From DASUZB01 sp036377075 (GTDB lineage Bacteria; Actinomycetota; CALGFH01), in the NCBI GenBank assembly GCA_036377075.1, contig DASUZB010000168.1:1-5775 (forward strand): 5,775 nucleotides of DNA, given 5' to 3'. The first letter of the stretch is position 1; each line of letters starts with the position of its first letter. The translations under genes and the position numbers were made by a program. This document shows positions 1 to 5,243 of the stretch, in pieces. A model generated the notes under the pieces. It searched no databases and had not been told where the DNA came from. It was given only the letters and a program-made list of their open reading frames with translations.

Positions 1-339
1 GGCGCCGCGGGCGGGCGTGGCCGGGGCGGCGGGGCGGGCGCCGGGCGCGGCTGGCCGGGGCGCGCCGCGCCCCAGCCGGGTGGGACGGTGCCGTCCCAGT
101 ACGCGGTCCCGTCCCAGGACGTGGTGCCGTCCCATGACCCGGTGGCCGGGCCGGCGGCCATGTCCCAGGAACCGGTGCTCGGACCGGGGCCGGCGGCCAT
201 GTCCCAGGAGCTGGTCGCGGGGCCGGGGGCGAGGTCCCAGGACCCGGCGCCAGGGTCGGCCGGGCGCTGCCACGGGCCGGTGCCGGGGTCGGCCGGGCGC
301 TGGGGCCGCTGGGGCGGCGGGTACGGGGAAGGCCGGTAG
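1..339 (+). CDS. C-terminal tail of an unidentified protein, entering from the left edge
   Basis: An open frame runs from the first base of the window to a TAG at 337-339, with no stop and no need for a start inside the window. I do not recognise the protein. About 105 of 112 codons end in G or C, while A and T gather at second and then first codon positions. That is the coding signature of a high-GC genome and it favours this frame over the arginine-rich frame at 17-355. Residues 1-30 are Gly/Arg/Ala-rich. Residues 32-100 form a degenerate tandem array rich in Ser-Gln-Asp/Glu-Pro-Val, and the end is Gly/Trp/Arg-rich (WGRWGGGYGEGR). The tail looks disordered, with no membrane segment. The domain that would reveal its function lies outside the window. 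It converges on the helD-like gene. A GTG at 88 could in principle start a short protein, but I see no good ribosome binding site, so a truncated C-terminus is the better reading. Confidence 0.6.
   Translation, partial: GAAGGRGRGGGAGAGRGWPGRAAPQPGGTVPSQYAVPSQDVVPSHDPVAGPAAMSQEPVLGPGPAAMSQELVAGPGARSQDPAPGSAGRCHGPVPGSAGRWGRWGGGYGEGR
94..300 (+). repeat. In-frame tandem repeats, mostly 33-base (11-residue) units
   Basis: The hexamer GTCCCA begins at 93, 111, 129, 162, 201 and 234, giving steps of 18, 18, 33, 39 and 33 bases, all multiples of three. In the plus frame this reads as two 6-residue units (SQYAVP, SQDVVP), then SHDPVAGPAAM, SQEPVLGPGPAAM, SQELVAGPGAR, SQDPAPGSAGR and CHGPVPGSAGR. Near-identical DNA copies lie at 148-170 and 187-209 (23 bases, step 39) and at 253-269 and 286-302 (17 bases, step 33), which suggests recent duplication. 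The period respects the reading frame, which supports translation of this region. Confidence 0.75.
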
Positions 340-348
340 GCCTGACGC

Positions 349-380
349 GGGTTGATCGTCTCTGTCGTCGGTCTCAACCC
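349..380 (+). terminator. Candidate hairpin after the plus-strand gene
   Basis: A perfect 7-bp inverted repeat pairs GGGTTGA (349-355) with TCAACCC (374-380) around an 18-base loop. It starts nine bases after the TAG at 337-339. The next plus-strand bases are pyrimidine-rich (CTCTCCC) but there is no T-tract, so intrinsic termination is plausible rather than shown. The loop is long for a classical terminator. Confidence 0.35.
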
Positions 381-496
381 CTCTCCCGAGCAGCGAGCAC
401 GCCCACGCCGTCACGCCACGGCGAGCACGTGCCGCCACTTGCGACAGGTTGACCGAGTGGCACCACGTGGGGGCGCGGAGCCACACGCTTATCGGA

Positions 497-517
497 GTCG
501 GGGTGGGGGTCCCCGAC
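497..517. terminator. Candidate bidirectional terminator between convergent genes
   Basis: GTCGGGG (497-503) pairs perfectly with CCCCGAC (511-517) around the 7-base loop TGGGGGT, and two more G-C pairs follow beyond an A-A mismatch. It lies about 70 bases past the helD-like stop codon and about 160 past the plus-strand stop, where transcripts from both sides converge. No T-tract follows on either strand, which is common for actinobacterial hairpin terminators. Confidence 0.45.
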
Positions 518-550
518 ACCACCTACATTAGCGGCCAGCGCGGTGGTGTC
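515..550. repeat. Inverted repeat overlapping the terminator stem
   Basis: GACACCACC (515-523) pairs perfectly over 9 bp with GGTGGTGTC (542-550) across an 18-base loop. Its left arm shares bases 515-517 with the right arm of the 497-517 hairpin, so the two stems compete at their edge. It lies 35 bases beyond the helD-like stop codon. It may be a second terminator element or simply extend the structured 3' end. The rest of 340-584 holds two 8-bp CACGTG-centred palindromes (425-432, 463-470) and a 9-base direct repeat GCGAGCACG (393-401, 421-429), but no convincing gene. Confidence 0.4.
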
Positions 551-584
551 AAACCGGAGCGCCTCGAACCGCTCGATCCATTAC

Positions 585-2642
585 TCAGGCTGGCGGTGGG
601 GTGAGCGCGGCCGGCAGGGGCGCGGCGTGGACCACCCGCAGGCGCAGGACGGCGCGGGTCAGCGCGACGTAGAGCAGGCGCAGCCCGCGGCGGCCTCCGG
701 CGGCCATGGCGGCCGGCTCCACGAGCACCACCTGGTCGAACTCCAGGCCCTTGGCGGCCGAGGCGGGCACGACGGTGACGCCGGCGGCCACGTCGAAGCG
801 GTCCACCCGCTCGAAGCCGATGCCGCGGCGTTCCAGCTCGGCGAGGGCACCGGCGAGCTGCGCGTCCGCCACCACCAGCCCGACCGACCCCTCCTCCCGC
901 CGCGCCGCCTCCAGCTCCTCCAGCCACGCGGCGACCAGCGACTCCGGACTGGTCGCGCGGACCAGCAGCGCGCCGGGGACGCTGCGCACCGAGGCGGCGG
1001 GGACGGTGCCGGGTGCGATCTCCGGCAGCAGCCGGTTGGCCCAGTCGAGCACCTCGCGGGGTGCCCGGAAGGCGCGCGGCAGGCGCTCCATGCGCGGCGC
1101 CGGCCGGCCCAGGTGGCGGTGGACGTCCTCCCAGCGCTCGGCGGCCCACGGGCTGGTCCCCTGGGCCAGGTCGCCGAGGAGCGTGGCCGAGCCGTAGCGG
1201 CAGCGCCGCCCGATCGCGCGGAGCTGCATCGGTGAGAGGTCCTGGGCCTCGTCGGCGACCACGTGGCCGAAGCCGGCGACGCCGTCGATCACGTCGGCGG
1301 CCTCGTCGACCAGGAACGCGTCGGCCACCGACCATGGCGCGGCGGCCAGGCCGCGGGGCCGCCGCGGCCAGCGCAGCCGCTCCTGCTCGTCGCCGTCGAG
1401 CAGGCCGTCGGCGGCGGCGGCGAGGAACGGGCCGTCGCTGAGCAGCCGGAACACCAGCCGCGCCGGATCGAGCGCCGGCCAGGTGCGGTCCATGAACGCG
1501 CGCAGCGCCTGGTCGCGGCCCAGCGCCCTGGCGACCTCGCCCGGCGCGTCGAAGTCGGTCAGGCCGTCGCTGCGCTCGAGCTCGCGCAGGCAGCGCTCCA
1601 CGATCCAGTCCCTCAGGTGCGCCCGGCCGACGGCGTAGCGCCCGCCGAGCTCGACCAGGTGGTCGACACGGCTGCGCAGCCAGCCTGGCCGCAGCGTGAT
1701 GACGCGGTGCCGGAAGCGCAGCGCGAGCGGCTCGGCCGGCGGGTGTAGGTGCAGGAACGCCGCCCGCCGGATCACCTCGGCCAGGCGCGCGTCGGCCTTG
1801 ACGGCCGCCGCACCTGGGGCATCCGACCCGCTCACCCTGACGGCCCCGACCAGGCTCTCGACCGACTCCTGGGCGACCCTGACCTCGCCGAGCCCAGGCA
1901 GGACGTCGCGGATGAACGCGAGGTAGGCGCGCGACGGGCCGACCACCAGCACGCCGTCCCTGCTGAGGCGGTCGCGGTGCTCGTACAGCAGGAAGGCGAC
2001 CCGGTGCAGGCCGACCGCGGTCTTGCCGGTACCGGGCCCGCCCTGGATGCAGACGGTCTCGGCGAGCGGCGCGCGGATCAGGTCGTCCTGCTCCGGCTGG
2101 ATGGTGGCGACGATGTCGCGCATCGGGCCGATGCGGGGCCGCTCGATCTCGGCGACCAGCGCGCGCTCGGCCACCGCCTGGCTCTCGGTCTCGTCGAGCC
2201 GGGTCAGCGGCTCGTCCTGGATCGAGGTGAGGGTGCCGCCCTGGTAGCCGAAGCGGCGCCGGACGCGCACGCCGTAGCGCCGCCGCGGGGTGGCGCGGTA
2301 GAAGGGCCGCGAGATCCCCGCGCGCCAGTCGACCACCACCGGGTCGCCCTCGGCGTCCACCACGTGCCTGCGGCCGACGTAGAAGCGTGCCGACGGCGTC
2401 TCGGCGGCGTCCTCGTCGTAGTCGAGCCGGCCGAAGAACAGCGCCGTCTCGGGGTCGTCGGCCAGCGAGGCGACGCGCTGCCGCAGCCGCCAGGCGGCCG
2501 CCTCCTCCGCGTACGGGTCGCCGGCGAGGACCTTCAGGGATGCTGCTCGTCGCCGCATGGCCGCGAGGCACTCGCGCGCGTAGGCCAGCACCTCGCGCTC
2601 GGCGCGCAGCTCCTCGACCGGCAGGCCGGCGGCTCGGCTCAC
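585..2642 (-). CDS. helD: HelD-like superfamily 1 helicase, RNA-polymerase recycling ATPase
   Basis: This 685-residue protein belongs to the UvrD/Rep-related HelD family, whose members bind RNA polymerase and use ATP to free stalled or nucleic-acid-bound enzyme; some actinobacterial members (HelR) give rifamycin tolerance. The N-terminal 60 residues are charged and probably helical, matching the HelD coiled-coil arm. The family block FFGRLD...FYVGRRHVVD...VVVDWRA spans about 69-108. Then come a Q-motif-like IQPEQ (181-185), Walker A GGPGTGKT (201-208), Walker B VADEAQD (461-467), LLGDLAQG (488-495), RAFRAPRE (523-530), SAAKGLEFD (628-636) and the arginine-finger motif LLYVALTR (656-663). All ATPase motifs look intact. 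The length is slightly below the roughly 700-750 usual for actinobacterial HelD. The GTG start at 2640-2642 has a GGAG seven bases upstream (2650-2653). It sits 135 bases downstream of the tyrS-like gene. HelD family is confident; a drug-tolerance role is inference. Confidence 0.87.
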   Translation of the reverse strand: MSRAAGLPVEELRAEREVLAYARECLAAMRRRAASLKVLAGDPYAEEAAAWRLRQRVASLADDPETALFFGRLDYDEDAAETPSARFYVGRRHVVDAEGDPVVVDWRAGISRPFYRATPRRRYGVRVRRRFGYQGGTLTSIQDEPLTRLDETESQAVAERALVAEIERPRIGPMRDIVATIQPEQDDLIRAPLAETVCIQGGPGTGKTAVGLHRVAFLLYEHRDRLSRDGVLVVGPSRAYLAFIRDVLPGLGEVRVAQESVESLVGAVRVSGSDAPGAAAVKADARLAEVIRRAAFLHLHPPAEPLALRFRHRVITLRPGWLRSRVDHLVELGGRYAVGRAHLRDWIVERCLRELERSDGLTDFDAPGEVARALGRDQALRAFMDRTWPALDPARLVFRLLSDGPFLAAAADGLLDGDEQERLRWPRRPRGLAAAPWSVADAFLVDEAADVIDGVAGFGHVVADEAQDLSPMQLRAIGRRCRYGSATLLGDLAQGTSPWAAERWEDVHRHLGRPAPRMERLPRAFRAPREVLDWANRLLPEIAPGTVPAASVRSVPGALLVRATSPESLVAAWLEELEAARREEGSVGLVVADAQLAGALAELERRGIGFERVDRFDVAAGVTVVPASAAKGLEFDQVVLVEPAAMAAGGRRGLRLLYVALTRAVLRLRVVHAAPLPAALTPPPA

Positions 2643-2711
2643 GGGCTTGCTCCAGGCGCTCGAGGACGGGATCGGGCGGCGCGGCGCTCGGCGGCCCCGG
2701 ATGGCCGCGGC

Positions 2712-2726
2712 GCGGGCACAGCCCGC
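2712..2726. repeat. Short inverted repeat upstream of the helD-like gene
   Basis: GCGGGC (2712-2717) and GCCCGC (2721-2726) form a perfect 6-bp stem with a 3-base loop, 70-84 bases before the helD-like start codon. It could be an operator or a 5' leader hairpin. No clear -35/-10 pair is visible in 2643-2777; AATAG beside the hairpin is the only AT-rich spot. Confidence 0.3.
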
Positions 2727-2758
2727 TATTCTCCCCGACGCGACCGGGCCGGGGGCAA

Positions 2759-2770
2759 GCGGATTTCCGC
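2759..2770 (-). terminator. Weak hairpin just after the tyrS-like gene
   Basis: On the minus strand GCGGA-AA-TCCGC begins seven bases after the tyrS-like stop codon and is followed by TTGCCC. The stem is only 4-5 bp, so at best it is a weak terminator, and read-through into the helD-like gene is possible. Confidence 0.25.
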
Positions 2771-2777
2771 CGCTACT

Positions 2778-3986
2778 TCACTTCACGGTGACGCGGTGGA
2801 AGCGGCGCCGGCCGCTCTGCAGCACGTAGGTGCCGGGTTCGAGGCGGGTGTGCTCGTCGTCGAGGGTGCGCCCGTCCACCTTGACGCCGGCGCCCTTGAT
2901 GCGCCTGCGGGCGTCCGACAGCGAGCTCGCCCAGCCGAGGTCGGTCAGGATGCGGGGGACGTAGCGCTCCGAGGTGGCCGACTCGTCCATCTCGGCCGGC
3001 GGCTCGTGGCGCACGTGGACCCGGTCGAACTCGGCCTCGGTCCGCTCGGCCGCCTCCTGCCCGTGGAACATGGCCACCATCTCGCGCGCCAGCCGGCGCT
3101 TGAGCCGTACCCCGTCCAGCTCGGCGGCGAGGCGCTGCTTCTCCTCCGGCCGCAGGTCGGTGCCGAGCGTGAGGTACTGGGGCATGGCCTCGTCCGGGAT
3201 CGACATGGCCTTGCCGAAGATCTCGTCCGGCTGCTCGTCGACGCCGACGTAGTTGCCGTAGCTCTGGCTCATCTTGCGCTGCCCGTCCGTGCCGACCAGC
3301 AGCGGGGCGCACAGCGGCACCTGCGCCTCCTGGCCGGCGCGCTGCTGCAGCTCGCGGCCGACCAGCAGGTTGAAGAACTGGTCGGTGCCGCCGAGCTCGA
3401 CGTCGGCCCGGATCGCCACCGAGTCGTAGCCCTGCAGCATCGGGTAGAGCAGCTCGCTGATGGCGATCGGGCGGTTGGCCTCGTAGCGCTGCCGGAAGTC
3501 GTCCCGCTCGAGCATCTGGGCGACGGTGAACTGGGAGGTGAGCCGCAGGACGTCGGCCATGTCCATCGGCTCGAGCCACTCCGAGTTGCGCCGCACCTCG
3601 AGGTGGTCCTCGCTGAGGATCGCCCTGAGGCTGGCGAGGCAGCCCTGCACGTAGCCCTCGACCTCCTCGACCGAGAGCTGGCGCCGCGTGCTGGAACGGC
3701 CCGACGGGTCGCCGATGCGGGCGGTGAAGTCCCCGATCACCAGCACCGCCGTGTGGCCGAGCTGCTGGAAGCGGCGCAGGCGGCGCAGGCACACGCCCCA
3801 GCCCCAGGTGACCGACGGAGCGGTCGGGTCGACCCCGTACTTGACCCGCAGCCTGCCGCGCCGCCGCAGCTGCTCCGCCAGGCCGCCGGCCGGGGTGTCG
3901 GCGAAGCCGTCCTCGAGGAGGTAGGCGGCCTCCGCCTCGGGGCTCGCGGTGACCTCGGGCGGGGCGGGCGGCAGTCGGTACCTCAT
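2778..3986 (-). CDS. tyrS: Tyrosyl-tRNA synthetase homologue with altered HIGH and KMSKS motifs
   Basis: This 402-residue protein aligns along its whole length with bacterial class I tyrosyl-tRNA synthetases of the TyrZ-like type, which charge tRNA-Tyr in the cytoplasm. Visible blocks are KYGVDPTAPS (49-58), GDFTARIGDPSG (85-96), MLERDDF (158-164), YPMLQGYD (181-188), GGTDQFFN (199-206), a KMSKS-type loop (238-242) and a C-terminal S4 RNA-binding domain (about 345-400). Tyrosine-pocket residues appear kept: Asp93, Tyr181, Gln185, Asp188 and Gln203. The oddity is that the HIGH signature, normally His-Leu-Gly-His after DPTAPSV, reads Thr60-Trp-Gly-Trp63, so both catalytic histidines are missing, and KMSKS reads KMSQS. 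The frame is intact and length is normal, so this is not ordinary decay. The ATG start has AGGAG eleven bases upstream (3998-4002), a long spacing. It may be a diverged but active TyrRS, a non-charging paralogue, or a lineage variant; the family call is firm, the activity is not. Confidence 0.9.
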   Translation of the reverse strand: MRYRLPPAPPEVTASPEAEAAYLLEDGFADTPAGGLAEQLRRRGRLRVKYGVDPTAPSVTWGWGVCLRRLRRFQQLGHTAVLVIGDFTARIGDPSGRSSTRRQLSVEEVEGYVQGCLASLRAILSEDHLEVRRNSEWLEPMDMADVLRLTSQFTVAQMLERDDFRQRYEANRPIAISELLYPMLQGYDSVAIRADVELGGTDQFFNLLVGRELQQRAGQEAQVPLCAPLLVGTDGQRKMSQSYGNYVGVDEQPDEIFGKAMSIPDEAMPQYLTLGTDLRPEEKQRLAAELDGVRLKRRLAREMVAMFHGQEAAERTEAEFDRVHVRHEPPAEMDESATSERYVPRILTDLGWASSLSDARRRIKGAGVKVDGRTLDDEHTRLEPGTYVLQSGRRRFHRVTVK

Positions 3987-4023
3987 CGGCGGTCGGCTCT
4001 CCTGTGGCGTCTGTAGACGGGCA

Positions 4024-4041
4024 CGGTCCGGGCACGGACCG
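4024..4041. promoter_or_regulatory. Palindrome at the expected tyrS transcript start
   Basis: CGGTCCG (4024-4030) and CGGACCG (4035-4041) form a perfect 7-bp inverted repeat with a 4-base loop. It starts seven bases downstream of the -10-like hexamer of the tyrS-like gene, so it covers the first bases of the expected transcript. It could be a repressor site or a stem at the mRNA 5' end, about 40 bases before the start codon. No T-box sequence is visible nearby. Confidence 0.4.
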
Positions 4042-4048
4042 CAGCGCG

Positions 4049-4054
4049 ATCATA
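4049..4054 (-). promoter_or_regulatory. tyrS: Candidate -10 element for the tyrS-like gene
   Basis: The minus strand reads TATGAT here, one base from the sigma-70-type consensus TATAAT and conspicuous in such GC-rich DNA. It would start transcription near 4041-4043, leaving a leader of about 55 bases. No good -35 box lies 16-18 bases upstream, which is not unusual for actinobacterial promoters. It implies the tyrS-like gene can be transcribed independently of the small gene upstream. Confidence 0.4.
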
Positions 4055-4099
4055 CCGTTGGCGCAGGTGGCGGCGCGGATCACGGGTACCTGCGACCAG

Positions 4100-4153
4100 G
4101 AGGGGCCGGCCACGCCCGCACGCTGAAGCGCGCGAGCCAGGCCGGCCCCCCTC
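4100..4153 (-). terminator. Large two-tier hairpin between the small gene and the tyrS-like gene
   Basis: GAGGGGCCGGCC (4100-4111) pairs with GGCCGGCCCCCCTC (4140-4153) as 12 bp with a two-base bulge. Inside it, GCACGC (4118-4123) and GCGCGC (4128-4133) form a 6-bp stem with one G-T pair and a TGAA loop (TTCA on the minus strand). The structure begins 14 bases past the stop codon of the 45-residue gene. No T-tract follows, so it is a GC-rich terminator or attenuator candidate and not a textbook intrinsic terminator. Confidence 0.45.
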
Positions 4154-4167
4154 GGTGATGCGGAAGG

Positions 4168-4305
4168 CTACGGCGTGGCCACGCTGACCAGGCCGCGGCC
4201 GTAGGCGTCGGTGTCGGAGACGCAGGTCCCGCCCAGGTGGCAGTAGCCGGTCGGGCAGGCGGTGCCGTCGAGGTCGGCGGCGCTGGTGTCCCTGGCCGAG
4301 GTCAC
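4168..4305 (-). CDS. Unrecognised 45-residue protein with three cysteines
   Basis: I do not recognise this protein. A GTG start at 4303-4305 follows a perfect AAGGAG (4312-4317) at six-base spacing, and all 45 sense codons end in G or C, so the reading frame is well supported despite its size. Residues 1-14 are Thr/Ser/Ala/Asp-rich with no hydrophobic run, so there is no signal peptide or membrane segment. The middle holds Cys17-x4-Cys22-His23-x4-Cys28 inside TACPTGYCHLGGTCVSD, and the end is Gly/Val/Ser-rich. The protein is acidic at its N-terminal half. The Cys/His spacing could bind a metal or form thioether or disulfide links; a ribosomal-peptide precursor, a small metal-binding protein and a regulatory leader peptide all fit, but no maturation enzyme is visible in the window. 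It lies 119 bases past the CHAP gene and 181 before the tyrS-like gene, with strong hairpins on both sides. The gene is likely; its function is unknown. Confidence 0.7.
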   Translation of the reverse strand: MTSARDTSAADLDGTACPTGYCHLGGTCVSDTDAYGRGLVSVATP

Positions 4306-4311
4306 CTGGAT

Positions 4312-4317
4312 CTCCTT
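4312..4317 (-). promoter_or_regulatory. Ribosome binding site of the 45-residue gene
   Basis: AAGGAG on the minus strand, six bases before the GTG at 4305. This site decides the start: the same frame stays open far upstream across the CHAP coding region in a shadow phase, and only this GTG has a strong Shine-Dalgarno sequence. Confidence 0.75.
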
Positions 4318-4340
4318 ACGTTGCGTCGCGCGCGATGCGG

Positions 4341-4380
4341 GCACCGGCGCCAGCGGGCGCGACTCCGCTGACGCCGGTGC
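4341..4380 (-). terminator. Strong hairpin between the CHAP gene and the 45-residue gene
   Basis: Bases 4341-4356 pair with 4365-4380 at 15 of 16 positions, with a single C/A mismatch and an 8-base loop (GCGCGACT on the plus strand). It starts 44 bases past the CHAP stop codon and ends 23 bases before the small gene's ribosome binding site. No T-tract follows. It may terminate the CHAP transcript, protect a 3' end, or act as a leader structure for the small gene. Confidence 0.5.
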
Positions 4381-4424
4381 GGTCGGGTGCCGTCTTGAAG
4401 GTCTGGCCCGGTCGGGGAAGCCGG

Positions 4425-5210
4425 TCAGCCGTCGAGGTCGATGTAGTTGAACGACGAGGTCGGGACGGTGCGCTGGTTGAAGTTGTGGTCGGTGACGCCG
4501 TTCTCGACGTCGTAGTTGTATTCCTGCACGTCGACGGTGTCGTTCGGGTTCACGGCCGCGACGTAGGCGACGTGGCCGAAGGCGCCGCCGTTGGACTGCG
4601 CCACGTCGCCGACCTCCGGGGTGGGGTCGACCGTGACGTGCTCGAAGCCGGGCACCGCCGCCAGGGCGCGGGCGGCGTCGTCCCAGTTGTTGGCGTTGCC
4701 CCAGTGCACCCCGCCGTAGGTGTTGGAGAACGGGACGCCCGCCTGGTTCAGCCGCCAGGCCACGTAGGAGGTGCACTCCCGGAAGTAGAAGTTCCAGGGG
4801 TCGACCGCCTCCCAGCTCTGGCGGGTGTACGGGTAGGCGCCGGCGTCGTCGCAGTCCGGCTCGACCGGGAACGGCGTGCCGGTCTCGACGTAGGCGTCGG
4901 GGACGTAGCCGCCGTCGGCCAGGCGGTCCCAGACCTCGCCGGCGCCGAGGGTGCCCGCCGCGTACTCGCCCTGCTGCACGGTGCACTGGATGGAGACCGT
5001 GGCGCCTCCAGGAACGCGCGCCACCACCGGTTGGGAGACCGACGGGCCGGCTTGGGCCTCGACCGTGCCACTCGGACCGGCCACCACCGGGGCGTCGGTC
5101 ACCGCCCCGACCGGAGCGGCGCCGGCGACCTGCAGCCCGAGCATGAGGGTGGTGACCACCGTGAGCAGGCCTGCACGCACCCGCCTGCCGATGGTGGTCC
5201 TCCGCGACAC
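4425..5210 (-). CDS. Secreted SH3b-CHAP peptidoglycan hydrolase
   Basis: This 261-residue exported protein probably cuts peptidoglycan peptide or amide bonds outside the membrane. Residues 1-32 form a signal peptide: basic start (RRTTIGRRVR), hydrophobic core (AGLLTVVTTLMLGL) and Ala-rich cleavage area (VAGAA). Residues about 40-113 form an SH3b wall-binding domain, ending in VWDRLADGGYVPDAYV. Residues about 135-260 form a CHAP domain with nucleophile Cys146 in RECTSYVAWRL, His213 in FGHVAYV and an acidic or amide partner at Glu230/Asn232 in QEYNYD. The catalytic set looks complete. Cys76 and Cys120 are extra and could form a disulfide outside the cell. The GTG start at 5208-5210 has GGGAAGGAG ending seven bases upstream. 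It follows the RsmI-like gene by 147 bases on the same strand. The exact bond cut (amidase or endopeptidase) cannot be told from sequence, and no gene symbol is justified. Confidence 0.88.
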   Translation of the reverse strand: MSRRTTIGRRVRAGLLTVVTTLMLGLQVAGAAPVGAVTDAPVVAGPSGTVEAQAGPSVSQPVVARVPGGATVSIQCTVQQGEYAAGTLGAGEVWDRLADGGYVPDAYVETGTPFPVEPDCDDAGAYPYTRQSWEAVDPWNFYFRECTSYVAWRLNQAGVPFSNTYGGVHWGNANNWDDAARALAAVPGFEHVTVDPTPEVGDVAQSNGGAFGHVAYVAAVNPNDTVDVQEYNYDVENGVTDHNFNQRTVPTSSFNYIDLDG

Positions 5211-5217
5211 GTGCCTG

Positions 5218-5226
5218 CTCCTTCCC
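5218..5226 (-). promoter_or_regulatory. Ribosome binding site of the CHAP gene
   Basis: GGGAAGGAG on the minus strand, seven bases before the GTG at 5210. It fixes the start at GTG, directly ahead of a normal signal peptide. Confidence 0.75.
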
Positions 5227-5243
5227 GACGATTCCAGCCCGAG

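Noticed and set aside
94..300. Repeats considered as a CRISPR array
   Set aside because: Repeat units are short, unequal (18, 33 and 39 bases), GC-rich and in frame, with no constant repeat and unique spacers.
425..470. Two CACGTG-centred palindromes as a paired operator
   Set aside because: They lie in a gap between gene 3' ends with no promoter or downstream gene to control; kept only as a note.
449..520. tRNA-like stretch containing GACCGAGTGGC
   Set aside because: No T-arm GTTC motif, no matching acceptor stem and no anticodon arm could be found; only the D-arm-like phrase resembles a tRNA.
523..2571. 682-codon open frame on the minus strand in another phase of the helD-like gene
   Set aside because: The product is Arg/Ala/Gly-rich with no domain, while the overlapping frame carries every helicase motif.
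2643..2777. Rifamycin-associated element upstream of the helD-like gene
   Set aside because: CGCTTGCCCCC shows a passing likeness, but the inverted repeat that defines the element is absent.
1749..4016. 755-codon open frame on the plus strand, antisense to the tyrS-like and helD-like genes
   Set aside because: It spans two well-supported minus-strand genes and the gap between them, its product matches no family, and long stop-free antisense frames are expected where codons end in G or C.
3987..4167. Possible T-box riboswitch ahead of the tyrS-like gene
   Set aside because: There is no T-box sequence (GGTGGNACCGCG type) and no specifier-loop architecture; only a large hairpin and a small palindrome are present.
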